Assembly (NCBI RefSeq): GCF_017695955.1
Contig: NZ_JAAORO010000001.1
Span: 434,001 to 498,000 of the forward strand
Length of the DNA stretch: 64,000 bases
From: Prochlorococcus marinus XMU1419
Lineage (GTDB): Bacteria; Cyanobacteriota; Cyanobacteriia; PCC-6307; Cyanobiaceae
Direction: 5' to 3'
Position 1 is the stretch's first letter; each line of letters begins with the position of its first letter. The position numbers and the translations under genes are program-made. The notes beneath the pieces are model-generated. The model did no database searches. It saw only the letters and a program-made list of their open reading frames with translations, and was not told the DNA's origin. Positions 38,339-48,998 of this stretch are shown here, in pieces.

Positions 38339-38454
38339 TATATAAATTTGAAAATTAAGTTAATTTAATCATCTCATGGTGTGATTAAAATAGATACATA
38401 AATATCAGGAATTTCAATGATAATTAAGTATAGTTTTCAACAATATAATAAGAT

Positions 38455-39816
38455 ATGATCCTTAAAAATATTTCTAAGTCAAAACTTACTTTAGCTTTCA
38501 TTTCTGTTGTCATAACTTTTTTTGTATGGCAGCAAGGCTTAAGAGATAGTTTACAAAGACCATCTGTTTCATTTGATATAAGTCAAAAAGAGCAAGAAAT
38601 TGCTGCATTATCTAACCAATCAATTCCTGAGAATCTTAAAAAATTTTTTATAATAAATGATCCTGTTGATCAAATAAATAAATCACTCTCTGAGGTCTCA
38701 TTTGATGAACTAACAGAAAGAAATAAATTAATTAGAATAATTACTTCACAATCAAATAATTCTATACTTTATAAAAATATATCCAAAGATTTTCAAAATA
38801 AAAACTTTAAATTACTGATTGATGAGATAGAAAAAAAATCCAATAATAATTCATATAAACCAAATTCTCATAAATTTGATTTATTTAAAAGTGATAGATT
38901 TTTATATCATCTTTTAAGTCAGAAATTTGATTTTGACGATAGTTCATTAATAACAAAGACATTTTCAAGAAAAATGTTTTTAAAATTATTAGCCATCAGA
39001 CTAATACCACTTTCAACAATTCTTCTTGGCTCAATTCTGGCTTTAAAAATATTATGGGATACTATATCTTTGAAAAAGTTTGGTTGGCAAGAAATTAAAT
39101 CCTTAGATTTAGAATTAATAGATATGGTTTTATTAATTGCAGGTGGATTTGTTGTTTTAGGTGAAGTGATATCACCTTTGTTTTCTATCAGTTTAGTTGA
39201 ACTTTTTTCTAAAAATATCTCTAATGAATTGTCTCAATCTTTGAAAATATTCTTTGGATATCTTTTTATGGCTATTCCACCATTAGGAATAGTTTACTAC
39301 CAAATTAAATCTTTGCATGGAGAATTTATTTTTAAAAAGGATTATTTACAGTTCAATTTCTTGCCAATAAAATATGCAATTATTCAGGGAATTAAAGGTT
39401 GGTTAACAGTAGTTCCTTTTGTTTTATTGATTTCTCTAATTATGAATAGCCTGATTGATAATCAGCATGGTAGTAATCCTTTGCTGGAAATTGTTCTTAA
39501 TAATAATAATTATTTATCATTTTTCCTATTATTTTTAACAACAACTCTTTTAGCTCCTTTATTTGAAGAGATAATATTTCGCGGTGTTTTACTACCAACT
39601 CTTTCAAGAGTTTATGGAATAATTTCGGGCATCATAATTTCAGCTTTTATCTTTGCATTAGCTCATTTAAGTTTAGGAGAAATGCCGCCATTATTTGTTT
39701 TAGGGATTGGATTAGGAATTACAAGAATTGCTTCAGGGAGTTTGTTCTCTTCAGTGATTATGCATTCTTTATGGAATGGATTGACTTTTTTAAATTTGTT
39801 CTTATTGAGGACATAA
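38455..39816 (+). CDS. CPBP-family intramembrane glutamic protease
   Basis: A 453-residue membrane protein. One N-terminal helix precedes a soluble polar region (about residues 35-175), then comes a multi-helix domain. Abi/CPBP motifs are EEIIFRG at 371-377, FALAH near 402 and HSLWN near 440. The active-site Glu pair and His/Asn are thus all present, as in Rce1-type proteases. The natural substrate is unknown. The large N-terminal region is shared by cyanobacterial and plastid relatives, as I remember them. A short membrane protein and ftsI follow. Confidence 0.88.
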   Translation: MILKNISKSKLTLAFISVVITFFVWQQGLRDSLQRPSVSFDISQKEQEIAALSNQSIPENLKKFFIINDPVDQINKSLSEVSFDELTERNKLIRIITSQSNNSILYKNISKDFQNKNFKLLIDEIEKKSNNNSYKPNSHKFDLFKSDRFLYHLLSQKFDFDDSSLITKTFSRKMFLKLLAIRLIPLSTILLGSILALKILWDTISLKKFGWQEIKSLDLELIDMVLLIAGGFVVLGEVISPLFSISLVELFSKNISNELSQSLKIFFGYLFMAIPPLGIVYYQIKSLHGEFIFKKDYLQFNFLPIKYAIIQGIKGWLTVVPFVLLISLIMNSLIDNQHGSNPLLEIVLNNNNYLSFFLLFLTTTLLAPLFEEIIFRGVLLPTLSRVYGIISGIIISAFIFALAHLSLGEMPPLFVLGIGLGITRIASGSLFSSVIMHSLWNGLTFLNLFLLRT

Positions 39817-39900
39817 AGAATTTAATTTTTTACTTGCGAATCAAACAAATAGATGTTTATTTAATTAATAACACTTCTTTTATTTAAAAATAAATCATAG

Positions 39901-40329
39901 ATGAAACCTTACGGGAATCAACTTAATTTAAAAAAAAAAGTTTCATATGAAAGTGAAAAAAATTCTGAAAAAATATCCATACTCAATATCAAATTTATAC
40001 ATCAAATTTTCGATACCATTAATATCTCCCTTTTGGCATTAATTTTCACCTTATTTTTCTTATCTTTTGATAGTCAAAGAAAATGGTCAAATACATATAA
40101 AATCTTATCTACAACAAAAGCTATTAATAGTAATCTCATTGATTATATTTCTAAAATTGAGGAATTTTATATTAGTGAATTTGAGTCTCTCAACATTTAT
40201 AGAAAAACCAAACCTGAAGATTTAATCTATCTAGATAAATTTGCAGAAATAAAAGAAAGTTTATTTAAGAAAAATTTAAGTAGTTTCATTGAAGGTTTTA
40301 GTGATAGCAAATATCAAAGGGGATATTGA
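39901..40329 (+). CDS. Single-pass membrane protein in the FtsL position
   Basis: A 142-residue protein with about 43 cytoplasmic residues, one membrane segment (ISLLALIFTLFFLSF) and an external part of about 85 residues with helix-forming stretches. The gene overlaps ftsI by 4 nt (ATGA), the position ftsL holds in many bacteria. A classical FtsL leucine zipper is not obvious and no sequence family is recognised. An FtsL-like role in septal synthesis is inference from topology and position. Confidence 0.65.
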   Translation: MKPYGNQLNLKKKVSYESEKNSEKISILNIKFIHQIFDTINISLLALIFTLFFLSFDSQRKWSNTYKILSTTKAINSNLIDYISKIEEFYISEFESLNIYRKTKPEDLIYLDKFAEIKESLFKKNLSSFIEGFSDSKYQRGY

Positions 40330-42080
40330 TGAAAAAATACAAAAAAATTGTTAGTCTAATACCTCTTAATCAAAGAAGATTTAAGTTTCTCTATATTTTT
40401 AGCTTACTATTAATATTTTGTTTGTTTGGTAGATTAGTTAAATTGCAAGTCTTTAACGCCTCTGATTTGCAAAGGAAAGCTAGATTAATACAGTCCTCTA
40501 AAACTAACTCCTTAAAAAAAAGGAGATCAATTGTTGATAGAAATAATAGACTAATTGCTTATGATAAACCGCTCTATAAATTATGGGCTCATCCAAAATA
40601 TTTTAATTTTCCTGGGGATTCAATCAACAGACTTCGCAGTATTGAAGAAGTTATAGAAAAATTGTCACCTATCTTAGATATTAATTATGAAATACTCCTT
40701 GGGAAATTTAATAATAAAATGATTGGCATCAAGCTTTTGGATAAAATTTCCGAAGAAAAGGCAGAAAAGATTAAGAACCTGCAAATAAGCGGACTTGATT
40801 TGTTTAAATATTCGCAGAGATATTATCCACAAGGTGATATTTATTCTAATCTTGTCGGTTTTGTTAATGATGAGAATATAGCTTCTGCAGGTTTAGAGCT
40901 TCATTTAGATAATCAAATTAAGGTTTTTAATAAAAGTAATTTAATAAAAAGAGGAGGAGATGGAACTCCTTTACCGGATAATTCAGCTCCAGGTGATTTT
41001 ATTTCTGATTACAAAAGTTTAGGGTTAACCATAGATTCAAAATTACAGAAAGCGTCATTTAATGCATTATCAAAGCAAGTAAGGAAATGGAATGCAAAGA
41101 AGGGATTTGCGATAGTTATGGATGTTAATAATGGACGGATTCTTTCATTGGTTTCAGTCCCGTCATATGATCCAAATAAATTTTGGCAGTATGATTCTGA
41201 ACTCTTTAGGGGTTGGTATTCTCAAGATTTATTTGAGCCTGGTTCAACTTTTAAACCTATTAATCTTGCCTTAGCTTTAGAAGAAAAAGTAATCCAGAAA
41301 GATGGAGTAGTTGAAGATATTGGAAAGATTAATGTTGGAGGATGGACACTTTCTAATTGGGATAAAAAAGGTAATGGATACATCGACTATCCAAAAGTAT
41401 TGCAGGTTTCAAGTAATGTTGGGATGGTAAAAATAATGCAAAATTTAGAACCCACAATTTATTGGGATTTGTTAAAAAATTTAGGTATAAATCAAAATTT
41501 AGAGACTGATTTATTTGAATCAACTGCTGGCCAACTAAAGAGAAAAGATTTATTTGTAAATCAATTAATTGAGCCTGCTGTAACTTCTTTTGGTAAAGGT
41601 TTCTCAATCTCCCCACTTAAATTGGTACAACTTCATGCGGCGTTAGCAAATGGGGGTTTTGAAGTCACTCCACATGTAACCTCAACTTTCAAAGAAAGAT
41701 TTAATAAAAATCCAAAAAAACAATTCTTTTCACACGAGGTTTCTAAAACTGTTCTTGAATGGATGGAGAGCGTAGTTGATAAAGGTAGTGGATCTGGAGC
41801 AAAAATTGAAGGTTACAGGATAGCAGGGAAAACAGGCACGTCTCAAAAAGCCTTAAATGGTTCGTATACAAGTAAAAAAGTTTGTAGTTTTGTCGCAACC
41901 TTACCAGTTAATGATCCAAAATATACTGTCCTTGTAGTCGTTGATGAGCCATCTAAATCATATGCATATGGTTCAACCGTTGCAGTACCAGTTGCAAAAG
42001 AAATTATCGAGAGTTTGATAGTAATTGAACAAATACCTCCTAAGATTAAAGATCACGGAATGATTGTTAAAAAACCATAA
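40326..42080 (+). CDS. ftsI: Septal peptidoglycan transpeptidase (PBP3/FtsI)
   Basis: 584-residue class B penicillin-binding protein. One membrane helix near residues 20-38 is followed by the dimerisation domain (RRSIVDRNNRLIAYD) and the transpeptidase domain. Its active-site motifs are S307-x-x-K310 in GSTFKP, S362-S-N364 in VSSNVG, and K502-T-G in AGKTGTSQ. It cross-links septal murein. No PASTA domain is present. The start ATG at 40326 overlaps the preceding gene. Confidence 0.95.
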   Translation: MMKKYKKIVSLIPLNQRRFKFLYIFSLLLIFCLFGRLVKLQVFNASDLQRKARLIQSSKTNSLKKRRSIVDRNNRLIAYDKPLYKLWAHPKYFNFPGDSINRLRSIEEVIEKLSPILDINYEILLGKFNNKMIGIKLLDKISEEKAEKIKNLQISGLDLFKYSQRYYPQGDIYSNLVGFVNDENIASAGLELHLDNQIKVFNKSNLIKRGGDGTPLPDNSAPGDFISDYKSLGLTIDSKLQKASFNALSKQVRKWNAKKGFAIVMDVNNGRILSLVSVPSYDPNKFWQYDSELFRGWYSQDLFEPGSTFKPINLALALEEKVIQKDGVVEDIGKINVGGWTLSNWDKKGNGYIDYPKVLQVSSNVGMVKIMQNLEPTIYWDLLKNLGINQNLETDLFESTAGQLKRKDLFVNQLIEPAVTSFGKGFSISPLKLVQLHAALANGGFEVTPHVTSTFKERFNKNPKKQFFSHEVSKTVLEWMESVVDKGSGSGAKIEGYRIAGKTGTSQKALNGSYTSKKVCSFVATLPVNDPKYTVLVVVDEPSKSYAYGSTVAVPVAKEIIESLIVIEQIPPKIKDHGMIVKKP

Positions 42081-42170
42081 AATTTTCCTATTTTCTAAAT
42101 ATTTAGTTCAATATCTGATGATTTCATAAGGAATAAAAGCTAGTTTGTATATATATATGATTATCTAGAC

Positions 42171-43172
42171 ATGAAATCAATTTTAGAACAATTGTCCTCA
42201 ATGACCGTTGTTGTTGCTGATACTGGAGATTTAGAATCGATAAAAAAATTTAAACCAAGGGACGCAACCACCAACCCATCGCTAATACTTGCGGCTGCTA
42301 AGAATCCTGATTATGTGAAAATAATTGATAAAGCTTTAGAAAGTTCAGAAAATAACTTGCCTCAAGGATTCTCTGAAATTGAATTAATTAAAGAAACTGT
42401 TGATCAAGTTTCTGTATTTTTTGGAAAAGAAATTTTGAAAATTATTTCTGGGCGAGTATCTACAGAAGTTGATGCAAGACTGAGCTTTGATACTGAAGCT
42501 ACGGTAGAAAAAGCGAGAAAATTGATCCATCTTTACAAAAATTTTGGAATTGAAAAGGAGAGAATTTTGATTAAGATTGCCTCAACTTGGGAGGGAATTA
42601 AGGCAGCTGAAATTTTGGAAAAAGAGGGTATTAAGTGCAACTTAACTTTGCTTTTTAACTTCTGCCAAGCTGTAGCTTGTGCCAATGCAGAGATAACTCT
42701 AATTTCTCCGTTCGTTGGCCGTATATTGGATTGGCATAAAGCAAAAACTGGTAAAACTAGTTTTGTTGGTGCTGAAGACCCTGGTGTTATTTCAGTTACA
42801 CAAATTTACAAGTATTTTAAAGAAAAGGGATTCAAGACAGAAGTAATGGGGGCAAGTTTTAGGAATCTTGATGAAATAAAAGAATTAGCTGGTTGCGATC
42901 TTTTGACAATCGCACCAAAATTTCTTGAGGAACTAAAAAAAGAAAAAGGAGAGTTAATTAGAAAATTAGATGTAAGTAGCCAAATAAATAATTCTATTGA
43001 CTACCAATTTGAAGAAAAAGATTTCAGATTAAGTATGTTAGAAGATCAAATGGCGAGTGAGAAGCTTAGTGAAGGTATCACTGGATTTAGCAAGGCTATA
43101 GAAGAATTAGAAGAGCTGCTTCTTAGGAGATATTCAGAAATTAAAAATCATAAATTAATTTCTGCTAGCTAA
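42171..43172 (+). CDS. tal: Transaldolase (class I, TalB type)
   Basis: Pentose phosphate enzyme moving a three-carbon unit. The 333 residues include DATTNPSL near residue 32, the Schiff-base K135 in [11 protein letters not shown], and [29 protein letters not shown]. The length is that of the TalB/classic subfamily. It stands alone on the plus strand between ftsI and the converging reductase-like gene. Confidence 0.96.
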   Translation: MKSILEQLSSMTVVVADTGDLESIKKFKPRDATTNPSLILAAAKNPDYVKIIDKALESSENNLPQGFSEIELIKETVDQVSVFFGKEILKIISGRVSTEVDARLSFDTEATVEKARKLIHLYKNFGIEKERILIKIASTWEGIKAAEILEKEGIKCNLTLLFNFCQAVACANAEITLISPFVGRILDWHKAKTGKTSFVGAEDPGVISVTQIYKYFKEKGFKTEVMGASFRNLDEIKELAGCDLLTIAPKFLEELKKEKGELIRKLDVSSQINNSIDYQFEEKDFRLSMLEDQMASEKLSEGITGFSKAIEELEELLLRRYSEIKNHKLISAS

Positions 43173-43196
43173 ATTTAAGTTTTACTTGAAAAAGAA

Positions 43197-44330
43197 TTAA
43201 GTCTCACTTTTTGTTAGAAGTCTTCTGATAACCCTTTTTGCAATATCTTCATAACTCATTTCTCCTGATAATATTTGGGCAATACGTTTAGGTGCTGTTT
43301 TTCTCTTGATACCTAATTGATATCCAGTTCTGGGAAATCTATAAAATACCTGGGCTATTCTCCTCCCCCAAGCCATTGATTTCCCCCAAATGTTGTTAAT
43401 TTTTTTCGTATAAAGATTTAAATCATCTACTTTCCCTGATAGGCACTGATCTATGAATTCTGCGGCATAAAAACTACTAATTAAAGATGGTCTAATCCCT
43501 TCAGCTAAAAATGGATCACATAAAGATGCTGCATCTCCAACTGCTAAAACTTTATCACCATTAATTGAGTAGAAGCCATTCCATATTCTTAGTTTCTTGG
43601 TAGTTGTTTTATAAGGAAAATCATCAAAACCGAAGCTTCTGAGCACTTGTTTATTTATAGCCTGATTTTCTAAGAGACTATTATTTATAAAAGTACCTAA
43701 ACCAATATTTAAGCTTTCTCTAAGGGGGAATGCCCATGCAAAACCATATTTTATAAATCCAAACTCAAATCTAACTGCATCTCTCGGTATATCCCCCAAC
43801 CCTTTCAATCTTAATGAGATTGTGTTGGCAAATTTAGGTTTTCTTGGCCCTAAATTGAAATATCCTGCCCATTTGGATTGGGAACCATCTGCAACAACAA
43901 GAAATTCTGAAGTGTATTTTATTTTGTTTTTACAAGTAATTTCCCATTTATCATTTTTTTTTATGATTTTTTCTATTAATAATAGTCTCATAATTTGAGC
44001 TCCATTACTCAAGGACTCTTCAAGTAATAATTGATCAAGTTTCTCTCTTTTGATAATCCAAAATGGGGATTCACCAGTCAGATCAGCAGTCACATTATCT
44101 GCAGCTTTCCATCTGAATTCCACATTCTTGATTTTTGATTCTATGGAATCTTCTATATCTAAAGGAAGAAATCTTTGCATTGAAGATGCCATCCCTCCTG
44201 CACATGGGCAGTGATGTTGGAATTTTTCTTTTTCAATAATTAAAACAGAATATCCTTTCTTTGATAGATTAAGAGCGGTAGAGGATCCTGATAAACCTCC
44301 ACCAATTATTACAACGTCAAATCCTTTCAA
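43197..44330 (-). CDS. Geranylgeranyl reductase-family FAD oxidoreductase
   Basis: 377-residue flavoprotein. It has the dinucleotide motif [21 protein letters not shown] at the N-terminus, [15 protein letters not shown], and the second FAD motif [23 protein letters not shown]. It resembles the ChlP/geranylgeranyl reductase family but is shorter and more divergent than true ChlP, so the substrate is uncertain; lipid or chlorophyll side-chain reduction are both possible. It overlaps frr by 4 nt. Confidence 0.85.
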   Translation of the reverse strand: MKGFDVVIIGGGLSGSSTALNLSKKGYSVLIIEKEKFQHHCPCAGGMASSMQRFLPLDIEDSIESKIKNVEFRWKAADNVTADLTGESPFWIIKREKLDQLLLEESLSNGAQIMRLLLIEKIIKKNDKWEITCKNKIKYTSEFLVVADGSQSKWAGYFNLGPRKPKFANTISLRLKGLGDIPRDAVRFEFGFIKYGFAWAFPLRESLNIGLGTFINNSLLENQAINKQVLRSFGFDDFPYKTTTKKLRIWNGFYSINGDKVLAVGDAASLCDPFLAEGIRPSLISSFYAAEFIDQCLSGKVDDLNLYTKKINNIWGKSMAWGRRIAQVFYRFPRTGYQLGIKRKTAPKRIAQILSGEMSYEDIAKRVIRRLLTKSET

Positions 44331-44875
44331 ACTTTTAGAATTTCCTTCTCTTTTTCAGACAATTTAGTATCTATTAAAGCAATATATTTATCAGTAATTT
44401 TCTGAATTTTAGATTGATTATCTCTCGATTCGTCAATAGAAATAAGACCATCTTTTTCTTCTTTTTTTTCTTTATCAACAGCATCTCTTCTAATATTTCT
44501 CAAAGCTACTTTCCCTTCCTCTGCATATTTAGAGGCTAATTTGCAAAATTCTTTTCTTCTCTCTTCTGTTAAAGGAGGAACATTTATTCTTATTACTTTC
44601 CCATCATTATTTGGAGTAATACCTAAATCACTCATAGAAATAGATTTCTCTATGGCTTGTAAACATGAAATATCAAACGGTTGTATTGAAATTGTTTGTG
44701 AATCAACAGTGCTTATTGTGGCAAGTGATTTGATTGGTGTTTCTGCCCCATAGTACTCAACACTTACTCTGTCTAACAATGAAGCATTAGCTCTACCTGT
44801 CCTAATTGTATTAAAGTTTCTTTGCGTTGCTTCAATACTTTTGTTCATATTTTCTTGAATTTCTTGTTCTTTCAT
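44327..44875 (-). CDS. frr: Ribosome recycling factor
   Basis: Splits post-termination ribosomes together with EF-G. The 182 residues have [39 protein letters not shown], then [14 protein letters not shown] and the C-terminal helix. This is typical L-shaped RRF, of normal length. It is downstream of pyrH after 19 nt, the common bacterial order pyrH-frr. Confidence 0.98.
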   Translation of the reverse strand: MKEQEIQENMNKSIEATQRNFNTIRTGRANASLLDRVSVEYYGAETPIKSLATISTVDSQTISIQPFDISCLQAIEKSISMSDLGITPNNDGKVIRINVPPLTEERRKEFCKLASKYAEEGKVALRNIRRDAVDKEKKEEKDGLISIDESRDNQSKIQKITDKYIALIDTKLSEKEKEILKV

Positions 44876-44894
44876 AAAAAAAAATTAATAACCT

Positions 44895-45599
44895 TTAACT
44901 AATTAATGAACCTATAGGATCCCCAGCAACAGCTTTAGAGATGTTTCCTTTTTTGAATATATCAAATACCATGATAGGGATATTGTTATCTTTGCATAAT
45001 GCAATTGCAGTACTATCCATTACTGCAATTTCATCACTAAGAACTTGTTGATAACTAAGAGTAGAAAATTTCTTTGCGTCTTTAAATTTATTAGGATCAC
45101 AATTATATACTCCATCAACTTTGGTAGCCTTCATAACAACTTCAGCGTTTATCTCGGCTGCCCTCAGAGCTGCTGTAGTGTCAGTTGTGAAAAATGGATT
45201 TCCGCATCCACCTCCGAATACTACAACTCTGCCTTTTTCAAGGTGTCTCATAGCTCTTCTTCTAATGTATGGTTCTGCAATTTCCTGCATTTCTATTGCA
45301 GTTTGAACCCTGGTTGCAACTCCTACTCTTTCTAAACCATCTTGAAGCGAAATAGCATTCATTACTGTTGCGAGCATTCCAACATAATCAGCCGTGGCTC
45401 TATCCATGCCATCAGCAGACCCTTTAAGCCCCCTAAAAATATTCCCTCCCCCAACAACGATTGCAAGTTGTACATTATTATCTATAACTTTTGAAACATC
45501 CTCTGCAATTGACTGAACTATGGCTGGATCAATACCATAAGGTTTTTCACCCATTAGTGCTTCACCACTAAGTTTTAAGAGAACTCTTTTGTAAGTCAT
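44895..45599 (-). CDS. pyrH: UMP kinase
   Basis: Bacterial-type UMP kinase, amino-acid-kinase fold. The 234 residues begin [22 protein letters not shown], with [55 protein letters not shown] and [12 protein letters not shown]. Length and motifs are standard. The order pyrH-frr is kept. cobO lies 126 nt upstream on the same strand. Confidence 0.98.
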   Translation of the reverse strand: MTYKRVLLKLSGEALMGEKPYGIDPAIVQSIAEDVSKVIDNNVQLAIVVGGGNIFRGLKGSADGMDRATADYVGMLATVMNAISLQDGLERVGVATRVQTAIEMQEIAEPYIRRRAMRHLEKGRVVVFGGGCGNPFFTTDTTAALRAAEINAEVVMKATKVDGVYNCDPNKFKDAKKFSTLSYQQVLSDEIAVMDSTAIALCKDNNIPIMVFDIFKKGNISKAVAGDPIGSLIS

Positions 45600-45725
45600 T
45601 CAATAATTGTACTTTTAAGACATTAGCAAGTAAATGTACCAAATTTATTTTTTGTTCAGATATTGCTTGCGTCTTTAAACATTTCTAAACCTCCCTAAAG
45701 AAATTTAAATAATAATTTGCTTTAA

Positions 45726-46418
45726 TTAAAATTCAACACACTTTTGTGCTTTTATTCCTTGTTCTTTAAATGGATGTCTTATTAGTTTCATCTCTGTAAC
45801 AAGGTCTGCGTAATTGATAATTAAATCAGATGCTCCCCTTCCAGTTAAAACAATATGATTTTTTCTATTATTTAATCTTTTTAAAAAAGTTATTATTTCT
45901 TCTGGTTTAAGGTAACCAAGTTTTGTAGCAATATTAATTTCATCAAGAATGATAAGTTTAAAAGATTCGTTCTGTATGTATTTTTTGGCTAATTGCCATG
46001 CTTCTTGAACTAATTTTTCATCTCTTATCCTGTCTTGTGTTTCCCAAGTAAATCCTTCTCCTAATGAATGCCAAGTAATGTTTGAAGAAAAATTTTTAAG
46101 TGCTTTTTCTTCTCCGGTGGTCCAACCTCCTTTGATAAATTGAATTATTGCCACTTTATAGCCATGCCCTAACGTTCTTAAAGCCATACCTAATGATGCA
46201 GTTGTCTTGCCCTTACCATTACCTGTAAAAACAATCAATAATCCTTTTTTTGTTTTTCTCATTTGTAGTCTTTCGGCTTGAATATCTTTTCTTTGCTGCA
46301 TTCTTTCTTTATATGAGCTCTCATCGCTATCCGGTGATAATTTACCTCCCATTCCAAGTTTATCTGCTTGATTATCGAGGTTAAATATTTTTTCGGAAGA
46401 TGAAGGTTTTTCTTGCAT
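45726..46418 (-). CDS. cobO: Cob(I)alamin/cob(I)yrinate a,c-diamide adenosyltransferase
   Basis: CobA/CobO-type corrinoid adenosyltransferase. The 230 residues have the P-loop FTGNGKGKTTASLGMALRTLGHG near 70, then IQFIKGGWTTGEE, LIILDEINIATKLGYL and VLTGRGASDLIINYADLVTEMK. The first 60 residues form a polar extension. It adds the upper axial ligand in pseudocobalamin synthesis, with cobK also in this window. A recombinase gene lies immediately upstream (34 nt). Confidence 0.95.
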   Translation of the reverse strand: MQEKPSSSEKIFNLDNQADKLGMGGKLSPDSDESSYKERMQQRKDIQAERLQMRKTKKGLLIVFTGNGKGKTTASLGMALRTLGHGYKVAIIQFIKGGWTTGEEKALKNFSSNITWHSLGEGFTWETQDRIRDEKLVQEAWQLAKKYIQNESFKLIILDEINIATKLGYLKPEEIITFLKRLNNRKNHIVLTGRGASDLIINYADLVTEMKLIRHPFKEQGIKAQKCVEF

Positions 46419-46452
46419 ATGAACCTAATTTTAATTTACTGATTATAAATCT

Positions 46453-47622
46453 TTAAATACTTTTCATTTTTTTTACTTTCAAAAGTGCATTATTAACCGC
46501 CTTTTGCTGGTCTCTTTTAGTGATCCAGTGGTGATAAGTTTGAGTATGTAAGCTAACAGAATGTCCCATCATTCTGGCAGCCACAGTATCAGGTAAATCA
46601 TAAAAGATTGTTCTTACTGCCCAAGCATGCCGTAAATCATAAGGCTTTATTTGTAAAGAGTAACTATTAAATTTGTCTGTAATTTTTTTCCCAATATTCT
46701 GTAATGTTGTAATTTTTAGGTCCCTATTAATTTTTGGAAGTAGTTCTGGATTATTGCCAAGTTTGAACAATTCGAACCTTTCAATCCACTCAGGATGGAA
46801 AGGCCAAACTTGATGTTCTCCCGTTTTAGTAGTAGGTAGAACTCTAATAATTTTGTCTCCATTATTTGTAAGAGAACTTAAATCACAAAAAAATACTTCA
46901 TGATTTCTTAATCCATATGTGGCCATAAGACCAAAAACAAATTTCCAAGATTTGTTTGGTATTTTCTCCCAAAGTTTTTCAATTAAATCGTCAGTCGGCA
47001 GATCTCTGTATCCAGCTTTATTAAGACCATATCCTTTAGATTTTAATTTCCAATCTTCAGGAAGTTTGATATCTAAAAACTTAGCTAAAACACTTAGAGA
47101 GGTGGCGCATTGTTTCCTACTTCTGCTTCCTTCCTTGTAACTTTCAAGGGTTTTTTGAAATATTTTTACCAAATCTTGGTTGTGATGATCATTATATATA
47201 TTGAGAATTCTTTTAAGATAGGGTTTATAAGAACTTCTCCAAGTAGTTTTTCTAGTGCTATTTAAATATTCATTTTTTCTTTCTTTAAAAAAAAATTCCT
47301 CAAATTGATTTAATTTATTTGGAAAATCAAAACTATTTTTATTTCCTTTTTGATTTAACTTTCCTGTCCAATTCATCCAGTCGAATTGGTTTAATTCCAG
47401 TTGTAAATTTATTAATTGTAATTTTTTTTTAGCCTCCTCTAATCCAGAAATATCTGCTTTTATACCAAGAGATATTCTTTGGATTTTAAAGTTTTTTTTA
47501 TCTTCTTTTGAAGGTAGGGAACCTCTAATATTTAATTTATCTCCTCTTTTTTCAATCCTAAGTTTGCTGCCTTGCGTAGCAAATTTATCATTGATAATAT
47601 AAATTTCCTGAATTACGTTCAT
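46453..47622 (-). CDS. Tyrosine recombinase (integrase family), isolated
   Basis: A 389-residue protein with an N-terminal SAM-like DNA-binding domain and a C-terminal tyrosine recombinase domain. Of the catalytic set, R239 (TYGLRNHE), K266 (TTKTGEH), R331, H354 (MMGHS) and Y363 (TQTYHHW) are present. The first box-II residue, normally His in HxLRH, is Tyr (YDLRH, Y328). There is no phage gene, tRNA or repeat next to it; it sits between cobO and hemH. Conservation of its active site argues for a working but possibly domesticated enzyme. Confidence 0.88.
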   Translation of the reverse strand: MNVIQEIYIINDKFATQGSKLRIEKRGDKLNIRGSLPSKEDKKNFKIQRISLGIKADISGLEEAKKKLQLINLQLELNQFDWMNWTGKLNQKGNKNSFDFPNKLNQFEEFFFKERKNEYLNSTRKTTWRSSYKPYLKRILNIYNDHHNQDLVKIFQKTLESYKEGSRSRKQCATSLSVLAKFLDIKLPEDWKLKSKGYGLNKAGYRDLPTDDLIEKLWEKIPNKSWKFVFGLMATYGLRNHEVFFCDLSSLTNNGDKIIRVLPTTKTGEHQVWPFHPEWIERFELFKLGNNPELLPKINRDLKITTLQNIGKKITDKFNSYSLQIKPYDLRHAWAVRTIFYDLPDTVAARMMGHSVSLHTQTYHHWITKRDQQKAVNNALLKVKKMKSI

Positions 47623-47687
47623 TTACTTATATAATTGACCATATAATGACGTTTTTAATGTTGATTTTCAATCTTCATAAATTTTAA

Positions 47688-48863
47688 ATGGATAAAATAG
47701 GCGTCTTACTAATGAATTTAGGAGGGCCTGAACGCATTACCGACGTAGGTCCATTCTTATACAATCTTTTTTCTGATCCAGAGATTATCAGGACTCCTTT
47801 CCCTGCTTTCCAAAAACCTTTGGCTTGGTTAATTAGTACCCTTAGAAGTACTACTTCACAACAGGCTTATCTATCAATAGGTGGTGGATCACCAATAAGG
47901 AGAATAACTGAGCAACAAGCAAGAGAATTGCAATCAAAATTGAGGAATAAAGGCTTTAATGCTACTACTTATATAGCTATGAGGTATTGGCATCCTTTTA
48001 CGGAATCAGCCATCGCTGACATAAAAGCAGATGGCATAGATCAAATTGTAGTTCTTCCTTTGTATCCACATTTTTCAATCAGTACAAGTGGTTCAAGCTT
48101 TAGGGAATTGAAGAAATTGCGAGACTCTGATAATGACTTTAAGAAAATACCCATGAGATGTGTACGGAGTTGGTTCAGTCAATCAGGTTACTTAAAGTCC
48201 ATGGTTGAATTAATTTCTGAGCAAATTTCACTTTGTGAATCACCTTCAAATGCGCATATTTTTTTTACTGCTCATGGTGTGCCTAAGAGTTATGTAGAAG
48301 AAGCTGGAGATCCTTATAAACAACAAATTGAAGATTGTTCGTTGTTAATAATAAATGAACTGGAAAAATATTTAGGTCATAGTAATCCTTATACGCTCTC
48401 TTATCAAAGTAGAGTTGGTCCAGTCGAGTGGTTAAAACCTTATACAGAAGAAGTGTTAGCTGATCTTGGGAAGTCAAACGTTAATGATTTGATTGTGGTT
48501 CCAATAAGTTTCGTTGGAGAGCATATTGAAACATTGCAAGAAATTGACATTGAATATAAAGAAATTGCTGAAAAAGCTGGCATCAAAAACTTTCGGAGAG
48601 TAAAGGCTTTAAATACTCATCCTACTTTTATTGAGGGACTAAGTGATCTAGTGATTTCATGCTTGGAAGGGCCTTTAATAAATATAGAGGAGGCTTCTCA
48701 ATTACCTGAGAAAGTTAAACTTTATCCCCAAGAAAAATGGCAATGGGGTTGGAATAATAGTTCAGAGGTATGGAATGGAAGAGTTGCTATGATTGTTTTT
48801 TTAGTACTTTTCATTGAACTTATTTCAGGCTCTGGACCCTTGCATAGGCTAGGGATTTTATAA
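47688..48863 (+). CDS. hemH: Ferrochelatase with C-terminal chlorophyll-binding helix
   Basis: Inserts iron into protoporphyrin IX. The 391 residues have [11 protein letters not shown] at the start, [17 protein letters not shown], the catalytic His in [19 protein letters not shown], and [14 protein letters not shown] near the metal site. After the catalytic domain, residues 359-391 form a HLIP-like helix with [10 protein letters not shown] (here [12 protein letters not shown]), a cyanobacterial trait that binds chlorophyll or carotenoid. It is divergent from the recombinase. Confidence 0.98.
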   Translation: MDKIGVLLMNLGGPERITDVGPFLYNLFSDPEIIRTPFPAFQKPLAWLISTLRSTTSQQAYLSIGGGSPIRRITEQQARELQSKLRNKGFNATTYIAMRYWHPFTESAIADIKADGIDQIVVLPLYPHFSISTSGSSFRELKKLRDSDNDFKKIPMRCVRSWFSQSGYLKSMVELISEQISLCESPSNAHIFFTAHGVPKSYVEEAGDPYKQQIEDCSLLIINELEKYLGHSNPYTLSYQSRVGPVEWLKPYTEEVLADLGKSNVNDLIVVPISFVGEHIETLQEIDIEYKEIAEKAGIKNFRRVKALNTHPTFIEGLSDLVISCLEGPLINIEEASQLPEKVKLYPQEKWQWGWNNSSEVWNGRVAMIVFLVLFIELISGSGPLHRLGIL

Positions 48864-48974
48864 GTATCAACATATATTTATTTAAAAAATCAAAACTTAT
48901 TAAAAAACTTAAAAAAAAATATTCTGACATTACATTTCTAAATGAGGCAAAAGTATTTAATTAAGTTTAGAATT

Positions 48975-48980
48975 TATAAT
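48975..48980 (+). promoter_or_regulatory. Putative -10 element of ilvB
   Basis: A perfect TATAAT lies 18 nt before the GTG start of ilvB, placing transcription start around 48987 and a leader of about 12 nt. No convincing -35 hexamer is visible. In such AT-rich DNA a chance match is possible, but the distance to the start is natural. Confidence 0.4.
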
Positions 48981-48998
48981 AAATATTGAATTTCGTAA

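Noticed and set aside
38444-38449. Perfect TATAAT just before the CPBP protease gene
   Set aside because: It ends only 5 nt before the ATG, leaving no leader, and such hexamers are common in AT-rich DNA.
42156-42161. TATGAT within a TA repeat before tal
   Set aside because: The TATATATATATGAT run is low complexity and lies 9 nt from the ATG, too close for a normal leader.
44541-45335. Plus-strand open frames over frr and pyrH
   Set aside because: Antisense shadows of strongly conserved genes with no family similarity of their own.
45600-45725. Gap between cobO and pyrH examined for tRNA or small RNA
   Set aside because: No cloverleaf, strong stem or conserved motif could be identified; AT-rich spacer.
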